This document shows, one piece after another, positions 16,666 to 25,751 of a stretch of 64,000 nt of DNA. The notes beneath the pieces are model-generated. The model was not told the origin of the DNA. It made no database searches and saw only the letters and a list, made by a program, of their open reading frames with translations. The stretch comes from an uncultured bacterium (lineage in GTDB: Bacteria; Bacteroidota; Bacteroidia; Bacteroidales; Bacteroidaceae): NCBI GenBank assembly GCA_905216025.1, contig CAJMSE010000010.1, positions 1 to 64,000 on the forward strand, written 5' to 3'. Numbering within the stretch: position 1 is the first letter of the stretch; each line of letters begins with the position of its first letter. A program made the position numbers and the translations under genes.

Positions 16666-18138
16666 CTATTCGTTAAGATCCTTTTCCGGCCCCTGTCCTT
16701 GCCGCATTATGGAGGTCTGCCCGGTGCCGATATAGTCTTTGGCCGAGTCTATTGCTATGAGCACCCCGTCGGCGTTGGCGCCGTCGTCGTGCCGCGGGCG
16801 GAAGGTCAGCGTCCTGCTGTCGTGCACCCCGAGATATGTCAGCCGCCCGTCGGCAGGGTTCATCCACCACACGTTTTTCCGCCCGCCGCCGATTTTGTCG
16901 AGGTCGACGGTCATGTCGCGGCCCGTGTGGTTGTATACCAGCAGGTAGTCGCGGCCGCGTGTAGCGATGAGGCGCTCATGGCGGCGGCCGTTGTTACGGA
17001 CGATGCTCTGGTCGGGAATGCGGTCGAAATAGGGCAGGGCGAGCATCAGGCTCTTCACGTATTTCATCTGGTTGAAGCCCGGATCGTCCAGCGCCTTGTA
17101 CCACGGCTTGACGCTGCCGTCGGCAAAGTAGGCCCCGCTCACCCCGGGCTTGACAAACTGCATGATGGCGTTGTGGCCGTAGGTGTGGCCGCACGAGCCG
17201 GCAAACACCGACCAGTAGGCATAGCGGCGCACGTCGGCGGCCGTCCACCGCGGCTCGCCGCCGTCGTGAAGGCCCTGCGGTATGTCCTCGTAGCTCGGCT
17301 CCCCGTCTATCACGGGTTTCAGTGGCTTGTGCTTCCACGTCGAGTCTACATACATCCACGAGTCTTCTTCCGTACCGTCGGGTATGGGATAGACCTTGTT
17401 TCCCATGCGCTGCCCGTAGCGGCGGTGCCCGCTCTGGAACATGTTGAAGTCGAGCCAAGCACGGTTGTTGAACCATGTTGCCGACGTGGTGCGGCCCCGC
17501 GGGTGGAACGTCATCAGGTGGCCGCCGTCGATGCCCTTTATCGTGGTGGCAAGGGCGTCCCACACTTCGGGGTGTATGTCGCCCTGAATGTCGCCTCCCA
17601 TTATCCACACTATGTTCTTGCGGCCTTTGTACCGGTTGGCGAGGAACGTGCCGTAGCTGCGTGCCTGTGCCTCGTTCATCAGTCCGGCCTTCACCATTCC
17701 GCCCCAGATGCACACCATGCCGATGTATATTCCGTGGGCGGCGGCCCGGTCTACGATGTAGTCCATGTGGTCCCAATAGCCGTAGACGCCCTTGCGGTCG
17801 ACGCCGGAGAAGTCGAAACCGTAGGGCATCGACATCTGTCCGTAAGCGTTAAAGGCCGGTATGGCGTTGATTACCTGCACCTGCACGACGTTGAACCCCG
17901 CCGCCTCGCAGCGCGACAGATAGTGCTCCGCCTCGTCGCGGTCGAGCCGCTCGGGCAGCAGCCAGCCCGTATCGCCGAGCCAGAAGAACGGCCGCCCGTC
18001 GGCGTGCATCAGGAAACGCCCGTCGGCCGACACGGTGAGCCGTCCGCCGTCCCACGGCTTCGGCGCGGCCGCGGCCCTGCCTGTGGCGGCTGCCAGCAGG
18101 GCGATGAGCATGTATGCTATTGTCTTGCGGTGTATCAT
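16666..18138 (-). CDS. GH140-like (DUF4038) glycosidase, putative apiosidase
   Basis: Predicted 490-residue exported enzyme with a signal peptide (AYMLIALLAAATGRAAAA). A (beta/alpha)8 barrel begins SADGRFLMHADGRPFFWLGDTGW, the characteristic opening of the DUF4038/GH140 family, whose studied member cleaves apiose from rhamnogalacturonan II. Candidate catalytic acids are the Asp in WIMGGDIQGD and the Glu in PVIDGEPSYEDIP. A C-terminal beta domain (about 395-470) follows. It lies 13 nt after GH95 and 2 nt before the sensor gene, so the three are probably one transcript. Confidence 0.82.
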   Translation of the reverse strand: MIHRKTIAYMLIALLAAATGRAAAAPKPWDGGRLTVSADGRFLMHADGRPFFWLGDTGWLLPERLDRDEAEHYLSRCEAAGFNVVQVQVINAIPAFNAYGQMSMPYGFDFSGVDRKGVYGYWDHMDYIVDRAAAHGIYIGMVCIWGGMVKAGLMNEAQARSYGTFLANRYKGRKNIVWIMGGDIQGDIHPEVWDALATTIKGIDGGHLMTFHPRGRTTSATWFNNRAWLDFNMFQSGHRRYGQRMGNKVYPIPDGTEEDSWMYVDSTWKHKPLKPVIDGEPSYEDIPQGLHDGGEPRWTAADVRRYAYWSVFAGSCGHTYGHNAIMQFVKPGVSGAYFADGSVKPWYKALDDPGFNQMKYVKSLMLALPYFDRIPDQSIVRNNGRRHERLIATRGRDYLLVYNHTGRDMTVDLDKIGGGRKNVWWMNPADGRLTYLGVHDSRTLTFRPRHDDGANADGVLIAIDSAKDYIGTGQTSIMRQGQGPEKDLNE

Positions 18139-18151
18139 ATCCTTCTTGTCC

Positions 18152-20653
18152 TTATTTCACTGTCAGCACATATTCTCCTCCCTTCACCGTCTTCAGGTCG
18201 TAGAGCCATGTCCGCCTCACCTCCGGCTTGTTCAGCCGGGCCTTGGCGTTGACCTCAAGGCGCTGGCTGGCGGGCAGGGCGAAGACAGTGTTCGGGTTGT
18301 TGCCGCGTGCCACGGCCAGTCCCCTGCCCCGCAGAGGCACGAGTGAGCGCAGGCGGCAGTTGCCCCCGTTGCGCGAGCGAATGACGGCCCGCGTCAGCCG
18401 TCCGGCCTTCCATTCCATGTCGACCTCGAACCCGCCGCGGGCCACGAGACCCTTCACGGACCCGTCGCGCCACGACGACGGCAGGGCCGGCAGCAGGTAG
18501 ATGAAGCCGTCGTGACTCTGTACGAGCATCTCGGCGATGCCTGCCGTGCATCCGAAGTTGCCGTCTATCTGGAATGGCGGGTGGGCATTGAACAGGTTGG
18601 GATATGTTCCTCCGCGCTGCCGCACGTTGCCTACAACGAGGAATGTGTCTGCCGAGAGCGTTAGCTGGTCGGATATCAGTTTCATGGCATGGTCGCCGTC
18701 GAGCAGCCGTGCCCAGAAGCACACCTTCCAGCCCATCGACCACCCCGTGCTGACGTCGCCGCGGTGGATGAGCGATGTGCGTGCGGCGTCGAAGAGCTCG
18801 GGCGTGCGGTAGGGCGATATCTGGCTGCCGGGATACAGCCCGTAGAGATGCGACACGTGGCGGTGGCGGTCGTTGGGGTTGTCCCAGTCTTCCTGCCACT
18901 CCTGAAGCTGTCCCCAGCTGCCTATGCGCATGGGCGGCAGCTGCGCCGTCATGGCGCGGTAGCGGGCGGCCACGGCCTTGTCTTCACCGAGAATCTCGGT
19001 GGCGTCGGCCACCTCGTTGAACAGTTCGAAGAGTATCTCGTTGTCCATCGTCACGCCCGCATTGATGGGCACCCCGCCCTTCGGCGAGTTCTCGGGCGAC
19101 ACGGCCGGCGCTACCACGAGGTATCCGCTGCGCGGGTCTTTCACCATCGTGCCGTCGAAAAACCTCGCCGCTCCGAGCATGGCAGGGTAGGCACGGCGCA
19201 GGAAGTCCCTGTCGCCGGTGTACAGATAGTGCTCCCACAGGTGGCGGCACATCCATGCCGCACCCATCATCCACATGCCGGCCGTGGCCTTGTCGACGGG
19301 CGTTGTCAGCCGCCAGATGTCTGTGTTGTGGTGCAGCACCCATCCGTCGGCGCCATACATCTCTCTTGCCGTGCGGCTTCCGGTCTCGGTGAGGTCGCCG
19401 ATCATGTCGAACAGCGGTCCGTTCAGCTCCGTCAGGTTGGTGGACTCGGCCGGCCAGTAGTTCATCTCGGTGTTGATGTTCACCGTATACTTGCTGTCCC
19501 ACGACGGGAGCAGCTTCTCGTTCCAGATGCCTTGCAGGTTGGCCGGCTGCGTGCCGGGCTGCGACGAGCAGATGAGCAGGTAGCGCCCATACTGGAAGTA
19601 GGTGGCAATGAAGTGTCCGTCGATGCCGTCCGTGCCACCGTCGGCCGCCTGCGCCGCCTGTCCGGCGAAGCGGCTCAGCCGCCTGTCTGTTGGCATCGAG
19701 GTATGGCGGTCTGGTCCGAGGTCAATCCTCACCCGGTCGAAATAGCTCTTGTATCCGGCTACGTGCTCCGCCTTCAGCCGTGCGAAGCCCTTGGCCATGG
19801 CCGCCTTGAGATATCGGCGCGTGCGCCCGGTCTCGTCGCCGCTCACGTCTTTATAGTTGACGAAGTTTGTGGCGATGGTCAGATAGAGCACCGCCTCGTC
19901 GGCTCCGACAACCGATATCACGCCGTCGGCGCAACTCTGGCGGCCGCCTTTGGCGTCTACAGCCAGCCGCCCCTGAAACTTCACGAGGCTCTTCACCCGC
20001 TCGTGGGCCGACGTCACACCGCTCAGCGTGGCCTCGCCGCCCTCGCTCCGGATGATTACGTCGTGGTGGGGCGACGTCATGTTGGCGCTGAATGTTATCT
20101 TGCCCGGCTTGCTCGCGGTCAGCCTAATGGCCACCACGTTGTTGCCGTCGCCGAGCGTGGCCATCGTCTCGCGGCGGTAGGTGATGCTGCCAGCGTTGTA
20201 GGTCACGACAGACAGGGCCGAGTCTATGCTCAGTTCGCGGCGCAGACCGCTGTATGCGGCGTGGCCCGGCATGGATATGAACAGGTCGCCGAATGTCTGA
20301 TAGGGCATGCCGTTGCTGCGGTCTGGCCCGGGCATGATGTCGCGGTTTATCATCTCCTGCGCCTCGCGGTACTTCCCATCGAATATCAGGCGCCTGACCT
20401 CGGGCAGTGCTTTCCCTGCGTTGGGGTTGAGACTGTGGTTCGGCTGTCCCGCCCATATAGTCTCCTCGTTCAGCTGTATGCGCTCCACGCCCGGATTGCC
20501 GAACACCATTGCCCCGAGGCGTCCGTTGCCGAGGGGCAGCGCCTGCGTCCATGTCATGGCCGGCCGGTCGTACCATAGCTTGTGCTCAGCCGCGGCATCT
20601 GTCCCGCAGGCCATGGCCACCACCGCGATGATGGCCGCTGTAAGTTTTCTCAT
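18152..20653 (-). CDS. GH95 family glycosidase (alpha-L-fucosidase / alpha-L-galactosidase)
   Basis: Predicted 833-residue exported enzyme with an N-terminal signal peptide. Family signatures: LWYDRPAMTWTQALPLGNGRLGAMV and ERIQLNEETIWAG in the N-terminal beta-sandwich (about 25-280), then an (alpha/alpha)6 barrel with NINTEMNYWPAESTNL, WMMGAAWMCRHLWEHY, and the HVSHLYGLYPG and IDGNFGCTAGIAEML motifs, closed by a C-terminal beta domain. GH95 members act on alpha-L-fucose or alpha-L-galactose linkages; with GH140 next to it the pair recalls rhamnogalacturonan-II side-chain breakdown. First gene of the minus-strand operon, with its -7 box at 20685-20692. Confidence 0.9.
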   Translation of the reverse strand: MRKLTAAIIAVVAMACGTDAAAEHKLWYDRPAMTWTQALPLGNGRLGAMVFGNPGVERIQLNEETIWAGQPNHSLNPNAGKALPEVRRLIFDGKYREAQEMINRDIMPGPDRSNGMPYQTFGDLFISMPGHAAYSGLRRELSIDSALSVVTYNAGSITYRRETMATLGDGNNVVAIRLTASKPGKITFSANMTSPHHDVIIRSEGGEATLSGVTSAHERVKSLVKFQGRLAVDAKGGRQSCADGVISVVGADEAVLYLTIATNFVNYKDVSGDETGRTRRYLKAAMAKGFARLKAEHVAGYKSYFDRVRIDLGPDRHTSMPTDRRLSRFAGQAAQAADGGTDGIDGHFIATYFQYGRYLLICSSQPGTQPANLQGIWNEKLLPSWDSKYTVNINTEMNYWPAESTNLTELNGPLFDMIGDLTETGSRTAREMYGADGWVLHHNTDIWRLTTPVDKATAGMWMMGAAWMCRHLWEHYLYTGDRDFLRRAYPAMLGAARFFDGTMVKDPRSGYLVVAPAVSPENSPKGGVPINAGVTMDNEILFELFNEVADATEILGEDKAVAARYRAMTAQLPPMRIGSWGQLQEWQEDWDNPNDRHRHVSHLYGLYPGSQISPYRTPELFDAARTSLIHRGDVSTGWSMGWKVCFWARLLDGDHAMKLISDQLTLSADTFLVVGNVRQRGGTYPNLFNAHPPFQIDGNFGCTAGIAEMLVQSHDGFIYLLPALPSSWRDGSVKGLVARGGFEVDMEWKAGRLTRAVIRSRNGGNCRLRSLVPLRGRGLAVARGNNPNTVFALPASQRLEVNAKARLNKPEVRRTWLYDLKTVKGGEYVLTVK

Positions 20654-20684
20654 ATCTTATCGGTTGTTTTAGTGATAGTTTCTG

Positions 20685-20692
20685 CAAAGATA
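20685..20692 (-). promoter_or_regulatory. -7 box of the GH95 operon (TATCTTTG)
   Basis: Minus-strand TATCTTTG ends 31 nt before the GH95 ATG at 20653. The 22-nt array at 20818-21015 lies about 125 nt further upstream, between this promoter and that of the divergent GH35 gene. Confidence 0.55.
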
Positions 20693-20742
20693 ATATAAAA
20701 AAGTGAGAGAGGGGCAAAGGGAGAGGGAAAGATGGGCGAAGG

Positions 20743-20773
20743 AGCCCCTCCCGGCCTCCCCAAAGGGGAGGAG
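20743..20773. repeat. GC-rich dispersed element (copy at 20.7 kb)
   Basis: Core CCTCCCCAAAGGGGAGG preceded by GCCCCTCCCGG. It is followed by a purine-rich stretch with GGGAATGGGAATGAT, a remnant of the TCCCAT tract on the other strand, which runs into the 22-nt array. Confidence 0.7.
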
Positions 20774-20817
20774 ATGGGGCGTGAAAAGGGGAAGAAGGGA
20801 AGAGGGTGGGGAATGGG

Positions 20818-21015
20818 AATGATATGGCGGGGTGCTCCTGAAGGTGTAACGAGGCCGTTTTGAAGGTGCAACGGGGTGCTTTTGATGGTGTAACGGACAG
20901 CCCGTGACGGTGCGGCGGGTTGCCCGCTGATGTGTCTTGCCCGCTGTCAAATGTGTTTGTGCCAGCTATCAAAAGTGTTTTTGAGAGCTAAGCAAAGTGT
21001 TTTTGAGAGCTGTCA
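20818..21015. repeat. Nine-unit degenerate array with an exact 22-nt period (array A)
   Basis: Nine consecutive 22-nt units start at 20818, 20840, 20862, 20884, 20906, 20928, 20950, 20972 and 20994. Units 2-5 carry GA(A/T/C)GGTG(T/C) near the front; units 8 and 9 share AAAGTGTTTTTGAGAGCT. The last unit can pair TTTTTGA with TCAAAAA. A homologous array is at 51411-51586. It lies in the divergent region between GH95 and GH35. Confidence 0.8.
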
Positions 21016-21117
21016 AAAATACTTTCTGCTGCGGGACAGTGGCGGTTTATGCCTTTTTGCTGCTGCTGGCGCATCATTTTGAATGGTCAAAGGTGGCGTA
21101 ATGTCGGGATAAATGCT

Positions 21118-21125
21118 TATCTTTG
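21118..21125 (+). promoter_or_regulatory. -7 box of the GH35 gene (TATCTTTG)
   Basis: TATCTTTG begins 103 nt after the end of array A and 138 nt before the ATG at 21256, leaving a long leader that contains the 43-nt direct repeat. Confidence 0.5.
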
Positions 21126-21149
21126 CATCATCAGGTGCATACCATCTGA

Positions 21150-21235
21150 CATCTGACATCTTACATTTAACATCTGACATGGCAGCATCTGCCATCTGAC
21201 ATCTTACATTTAACATCTGACATGGCAACATCTAA
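21150..21235 (+). repeat. 43-nt direct repeat in the GH35 leader
   Basis: Two tandem copies, 21150-21192 and 21193-21235, differ at only a few end positions. Both are built from ACATCT/CATCTGACAT words and lie in the predicted untranslated leader, ending 20 nt before the ATG. Confidence 0.8.
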
Positions 21236-21255
21236 CATCTTAACATAAAACTATC

Positions 21256-23598
21256 ATGCTATTGACCAAACATTTCAAGCGTCTGCTCGTGGCCTCGGCA
21301 CTGCTGGGCGCGACATCAGGCACGCCGCTCATGGCGGCACCGGCCTCCGGCGATTTCACCGTGGGCAAGGGAACATTCCTTCTTAACGGCAAGCCCTTCG
21401 TGGTGAAGGCGGCCGAGCTTCACTATCCCCGTATCCCGCGGCCCTATTGGGAACACCGCATCAGGATGTGCAAGGCACTGGGTATGAACACCATCTGCAT
21501 GTACGTGTTCTGGAACATTCACGAACAGCGCGAGGGTGAGTTCGACTTCACAGGCAACAACGACGTGGCCGAGTTCTGCCGCACGGCACAGCGTAACGGC
21601 ATGTATGTCATCGTGCGCCCCGGTCCGTACGTGTGTGCGGAGTGGGAGATGGGCGGCCTGCCGTGGTGGCTGCTGAAGAAGAAAGACATCCGCCTGCGCG
21701 AGCAAGACCCCTATTTCATGGAGCGCGTGCGCCTGTTCGAGAAGAAAGTGGGCGAGCAGCTCGCCCCGCTGACGATACAGAACGGCGGACCGATAATAAT
21801 GGTGCAGGTTGAGAATGAGTACGGCTCGTATGGCGAAGACAAGGCCTACGTCAGCGAGATACGCGACATCGTGAAGGCGTCGGGCTTCGACAAGGTGGCC
21901 CTCTTCCAGTGCGACTGGGCGAGCAACTTCACCAAGAACGGTCTTGACGACCTCGTCTGGACGATGAACTTCGGCACGGGAGCAAACATCGACGAGCAGT
22001 TCCGTCGCCTCGGAGAGCTGCGCCCCGATGCCCCGAAGATGTGCTCCGAGTTCTGGAGCGGCTGGTTCGACAAGTGGGGGGCACGCCACGAGACGCGTCC
22101 CGCCAAGGCGATGGTCAGCGGAATGGACGAGATGCTCTCCAAGGGCATATCGTTCTCGCTCTACATGACCCACGGCGGCACGTCGTTCGGCCACTGGGCG
22201 GGAGCCAACAGTCCGGGATTCGCACCCGACGTGACGAGCTACGACTACGACGCACCCATCAGTGAGCAGGGCGCGGCCACACCCAAGTTCTACGAACTGC
22301 GCACGATGATGGCCAAGTATACCGATGGAAAGATGCCCGCCGTGCCCAAGCCCGCGGCTCAGATAATATCCATCCCGCGCTTCACGCTCGACGAGTTCGT
22401 GCCGGTGGAGAACGGAATAGACAGCACGGCCGAGGTGAACGCCATCGTGACGATGGAAGACATGAACATGGGATGGGGCTCGATGAAATATTCTGCGGTG
22501 CTGCCGGAGATAGCGTCGGAGTCGGTCCTGAAGATAGACGAGGCGCACGACTATGCCCAGGTGTTCGTCGACGGCAGGTATATCGGTGCCATCGACCGCG
22601 TGAAGAACGAGAAGACGCTCCGCATGCCGCCGGTCAAGGCAGGCAGCACGCTGACAATACTCGTCGAGGCCATGGGCCGCATAAACTTCGGCCGGGCTAT
22701 AAAGGACTTTAAGGGAATCACCGGCCGCGTCACGCTGACGGCCGCCATGGCAGGCAACGACGTGATATTGAACATGAAGAAATGGACCGTCAGCCGCATC
22801 CCCGACAGCTATCTCGCAGCCGTGAAGGCCCTCTGCAAGCCGGCCGTGCAGGCCGGAGCCTCTGCCGTGACTGGCGGACGCGGATACTACCGCGGCCACT
22901 TCACGCTGAAGAAGACCGGCGACACCTTCCTCGACATGGAGACATGGGGCAAGGGTCTGGTGTATGTCAACGGCCATGCGATAGGCCGCTTCTGGGGCAT
23001 CGGTCCGCAGCAGACGCTCTACGTGCCGGGCTGCTGGCTGAAGAAAGGCCGCAACGAGGTCATCGTACTCGACATCGCAGGGCCGCGCGAGGCCGCATGC
23101 TCGGGCAAGACTGCTCCCGAGCTGAACAAGCTCAACCTTCAGGCTGTGGCTAAGGGCAAGGCCGCTCCCAAGCTGAGCGCCATGAAGCCCGCCGCCACGG
23201 GTGAGTTTGCCGCCGGCAACGGATGGCAGAAGGTGAGTTTCCCGGCAGTGTCAGGCCGCCATATCGCCATCGAGTGCCTCGGCGCACACGACGGCGGAGA
23301 CATCGCGGCCATTGCCGAGCTGTATGCACTTGACGGCAAGTCGAAGCGCATGAGCCGCGAGCCGTGGACGGCAGGATACAGCGACAGCGAGGACGCCGCC
23401 GGCGGAAACCACACCGTAGACAAGGTGTTCGACCTCCAGGAGTCGACCTACTGGAGCACCGTGCCTGCGGCGAAGTATCCCCACACCATCGTCGTAGACC
23501 TCGGCGCGGTGCGCGAGGTCACCGGCATCGAGTATCTGCCGCGTGCCGAACAGGGAGCACCCGGCAGCGTGAAGGGATACAGGATATACGTATACTGA
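21256..23598 (+). CDS. Exported GH35 beta-galactosidase with C-terminal discoidin-like domain
   Basis: Predicted 780-residue enzyme with a signal peptide ending near PLMAAP. The GH35 barrel (about 35-360) shows HYPRIPRPYWEHRI, NTICMYVFWNIHE, VRPGPYVCAEWEMGG, the acid/base E188 in VENEYGSYG and the nucleophile E265 in SEFWSGW. Beta-sandwich domains follow (about 400-640, ending RGYYRGHF... GRFWGIGPQQTLYVPGCWLK). Residues about 650-780 look like an F5/8 type C (discoidin) module. It hydrolyses terminal beta-galactose; its position near GH95, GH140 and GH43 fits pectin or hemicellulose side chains. Confidence 0.93.
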   Translation: MLLTKHFKRLLVASALLGATSGTPLMAAPASGDFTVGKGTFLLNGKPFVVKAAELHYPRIPRPYWEHRIRMCKALGMNTICMYVFWNIHEQREGEFDFTGNNDVAEFCRTAQRNGMYVIVRPGPYVCAEWEMGGLPWWLLKKKDIRLREQDPYFMERVRLFEKKVGEQLAPLTIQNGGPIIMVQVENEYGSYGEDKAYVSEIRDIVKASGFDKVALFQCDWASNFTKNGLDDLVWTMNFGTGANIDEQFRRLGELRPDAPKMCSEFWSGWFDKWGARHETRPAKAMVSGMDEMLSKGISFSLYMTHGGTSFGHWAGANSPGFAPDVTSYDYDAPISEQGAATPKFYELRTMMAKYTDGKMPAVPKPAAQIISIPRFTLDEFVPVENGIDSTAEVNAIVTMEDMNMGWGSMKYSAVLPEIASESVLKIDEAHDYAQVFVDGRYIGAIDRVKNEKTLRMPPVKAGSTLTILVEAMGRINFGRAIKDFKGITGRVTLTAAMAGNDVILNMKKWTVSRIPDSYLAAVKALCKPAVQAGASAVTGGRGYYRGHFTLKKTGDTFLDMETWGKGLVYVNGHAIGRFWGIGPQQTLYVPGCWLKKGRNEVIVLDIAGPREAACSGKTAPELNKLNLQAVAKGKAAPKLSAMKPAATGEFAAGNGWQKVSFPAVSGRHIAIECLGAHDGGDIAAIAELYALDGKSKRMSREPWTAGYSDSEDAAGGNHTVDKVFDLQESTYWSTVPAAKYPHTIVVDLGAVREVTGIEYLPRAEQGAPGSVKGYRIYVY

Positions 23599-23605
23599 CA
23601 AGCGG

Positions 23606-23650
23606 GCGGGAGTTTCCGGAGTTGTGGCAGCACGCTCCAAAAACTCCCGC
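23606..23650 (+). terminator. Hairpin terminator after GH35
   Basis: GCGGGAGTTT (23606-23615) pairs with AAACTCCCGC (23641-23650), with a smaller GGAG/CTCC stem inside. The T-rich TATATTTT that follows overlaps the gpmI -33 region. Confidence 0.55.
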
Positions 23651-23655
23651 TATAT

Positions 23656-23686
23656 TTTGTCAATCGGCCAAATATTATTAATTTTG
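23656..23686 (+). promoter_or_regulatory. gpmI promoter (TTTG-N19-TAATTTTG)
   Basis: TTTG at 23656-23659 and TAATTTTG at 23679-23686 are separated by 19 nt. The ATG at 23767 is 80 nt further on. Confidence 0.6.
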
Positions 23687-23766
23687 CGGGTTGAAAGAAC
23701 GCATCCGGCAGACAGTGAGGAGCCGGAGGACAGACAGGAATAACTTAACAAAACATTATACAGACT

Positions 23767-25290
23767 ATGGCAAAGAAAGCATTGCTGATGATCCTCGACG
23801 GATGGGGCATCGGAAAACATGGTAACGGCGACGTGATATACAACACGCCGACACCGTATCTCGACTATCTGACGGCCGTGAGCGCTCACTCTGAGCTTCA
23901 GGCATCGGGCGAGAACGTCGGTCTGCCCGACGGACAGATGGGTAACTCCGAGGTGGGACACCTCAACATCGGTGCCGGCCGCGTGGTATATCAGGACCTG
24001 GTGAAAATCAACCGCGCATGCAAGGACGGCTCGATACTTCAGAATCCCGGCATCGTGGCCGCATACAGCTACGCCCGCGACAACGGCAAGAAGCTGCACC
24101 TGATGGGTCTTACCTCCGACGGAGGCGTGCACTCGTCGCTCGACCACCTGCACAAGCTCATCGAGATAGGCAAGGAATACGGACTGACCAAGACCTTCGT
24201 GCACTGCTTCATGGACGGCCGCGACACCGATCCGAAGAGCGGAGTGGGCTTCATAAAGGAACTCACCGACGTGTGCTCGGCAAACGGCGCCGCCATCGCG
24301 AGCATCGTGGGACGCTTCTACGCCATGGACCGTGACAAGCGCTGGAACCGCGTCAAGGAGGCCTACGACCTCATCGTAGACGCCAAGGGCAAGCAGGCCA
24401 CCGACATGGTGAAGGCCATGGAGGAGAGCTACGCCGAGGGAGTGACCGACGAGTTCATCAAACCGATAACCAATGCGGCCGTGGACGGACGCATAGAGGA
24501 AGGCGACGTGGTGATATTCTTCAACTTCCGCAACGACCGCGCCAAGGAGCTGACGCAGGTTCTCACGCAGCAGGACATGCCGGAAGAAGGCATGCACACG
24601 GTGAAGGGTCTGCAATACTACTGCATGACGCCGTATGACGCATCGTTCACAGGCGTCCATATCCTCTTCCCTAAGGAGAATGTGGAGAACACTCTGGGCG
24701 AGTATCTCAGCTCAAAGGGCAAGAAACAGCTGCACACGGCCGAGACGGAGAAGTATGCCCACGTGACGTTCTTCTTCAACGGAGGCCGTGAGACGCCGTT
24801 CGAGGGTGAGGACAGGATTCTCGTGCCGTCGCCCAAGGTGGCCACATACGACCTCAAGCCGGAGATGAGCGCATACGAGGTGAAGGACAAGCTCGTGGGT
24901 GCGATAAACACTCAGGAGTACGATTTCATTGTCGTGAACTTCGCAAACGGCGACATGGTGGGCCACACGGGTGTGTATAACGCCATCGCCAAGGCCGTGC
25001 ACGCCGTGGACAACTGCGTCCGCGAGGTCATCGAGGCAGCCAAGGCAAACGGCTATGAGGCCATCATCATCGCCGACCACGGCAACGCCGACAACGCCAT
25101 CAACGAGGACGGAACGCCCAACACCGCCCACTCGCTGAACCCCGTGCCCTTCATCTATGTGACGGACAACAACAGCGCGACGGTGAAAGACGGACGTCTC
25201 GCCGACGTGGCTCCGTCCATCCTCCATATCATGGGACTGGAGCAGCCTGCCGACATGACGGGTGAGAACCTCATCTGCGACAACAAATAA
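23767..25290 (+). CDS. gpmI: 2,3-bisphosphoglycerate-independent phosphoglycerate mutase
   Basis: Glycolytic and gluconeogenic enzyme interconverting 3- and 2-phosphoglycerate with two Mn ions. The 507 residues match the family. Metal and catalytic regions are visible: MILDGWGIG near the N-terminus, the serine region GQMGNSEVGHLNIGAGR, the substrate loop SDGGVHSSLDHL and HCFMDGRDT, and the C-terminal metal site NGDMVGHTG... IADHGNADNAI. It has its own promoter and a terminator hairpin at 25335-25370. Confidence 0.97.
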   Translation: MAKKALLMILDGWGIGKHGNGDVIYNTPTPYLDYLTAVSAHSELQASGENVGLPDGQMGNSEVGHLNIGAGRVVYQDLVKINRACKDGSILQNPGIVAAYSYARDNGKKLHLMGLTSDGGVHSSLDHLHKLIEIGKEYGLTKTFVHCFMDGRDTDPKSGVGFIKELTDVCSANGAAIASIVGRFYAMDRDKRWNRVKEAYDLIVDAKGKQATDMVKAMEESYAEGVTDEFIKPITNAAVDGRIEEGDVVIFFNFRNDRAKELTQVLTQQDMPEEGMHTVKGLQYYCMTPYDASFTGVHILFPKENVENTLGEYLSSKGKKQLHTAETEKYAHVTFFFNGGRETPFEGEDRILVPSPKVATYDLKPEMSAYEVKDKLVGAINTQEYDFIVVNFANGDMVGHTGVYNAIAKAVHAVDNCVREVIEAAKANGYEAIIIADHGNADNAINEDGTPNTAHSLNPVPFIYVTDNNSATVKDGRLADVAPSILHIMGLEQPADMTGENLICDNK

Positions 25291-25334
25291 AATCATTTGA
25301 TGATTCGCCCCGGCATCTGCGGGGCATAAAAAGC

Positions 25335-25370
25335 AATCCGGGCCTGCAACAGCCGTTGCAGGCCCGGATT
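25335..25370. terminator. Terminator hairpin between gpmI and the toxin gene
   Basis: AATCCGGGCCTGCAAC pairs perfectly with GTTGCAGGCCCGGATT across a 4-nt loop (16-bp stem). The following T-run is weak (GTCATTTGTT). It serves the convergent gpmI and toxin genes. Confidence 0.75.
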
Positions 25371-25415
25371 GTCATTTGTTGCGTATTGCCTGGTGTCAGG
25401 AAGTATCCGGTACGA

Positions 25416-25751
25416 TTATTCCAGTTCTGCGAGCAGTTCACCGATTTCTTTTGCCGAGATAGATTCTTGTTCGTTCTTGTCGTATATGGTAAGCAGTGTG
25501 ACCTGCCCGGAATTCTCATCGGTCTTCAGCACGTATGTTATGATGCGCGCTCCGCCGCTTTTCCCTTTTCCTTTGTCGCTTATTGCCATGCGCACCTTAC
25601 GCACTCCGTTGCCTAAGTCGGCACTGATGAATGGATTTGAAGCCAGTTGAAAGACGGTATTGTCTACATCCTTTTCAAGAGAATGATATTTCTTGCTCAG
25701 CTTTTTAAAGGCTTTCTTGAATCTGTTTGAGACCTTAACAATGTAGCTCAT
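25416..25751 (-). CDS. RelE/ParE-superfamily toxin
   Basis: Predicted 111-residue type II toxin. The N-terminus (KVSNRFKKAFKKLSKKYHSLEKDVD) is the helical pair of the RelE fold and is followed by VRKVRMAISDKGKGKSGGARIITYVL and LLTIYDKNEQESIS, the usual core strands, with an arginine-bearing strand as in RelE-type nucleases. It starts 17 nt inside the antitoxin gene, so translation of the two is likely coupled. The antitoxin comes first here, the reverse of the higBA module at 10.2 kb. Confidence 0.78.
   Translation of the reverse strand: MSYIVKVSNRFKKAFKKLSKKYHSLEKDVDNTVFQLASNPFISADLGNGVRKVRMAISDKGKGKSGGARIITYVLKTDENSGQVTLLTIYDKNEQESISAKEIGELLAELE

Noticed and set aside
20818..21015. CRISPR array
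   Set aside because: There are no unique spacers between repeats, units are contiguous and degenerate, and no cas genes are in the window.
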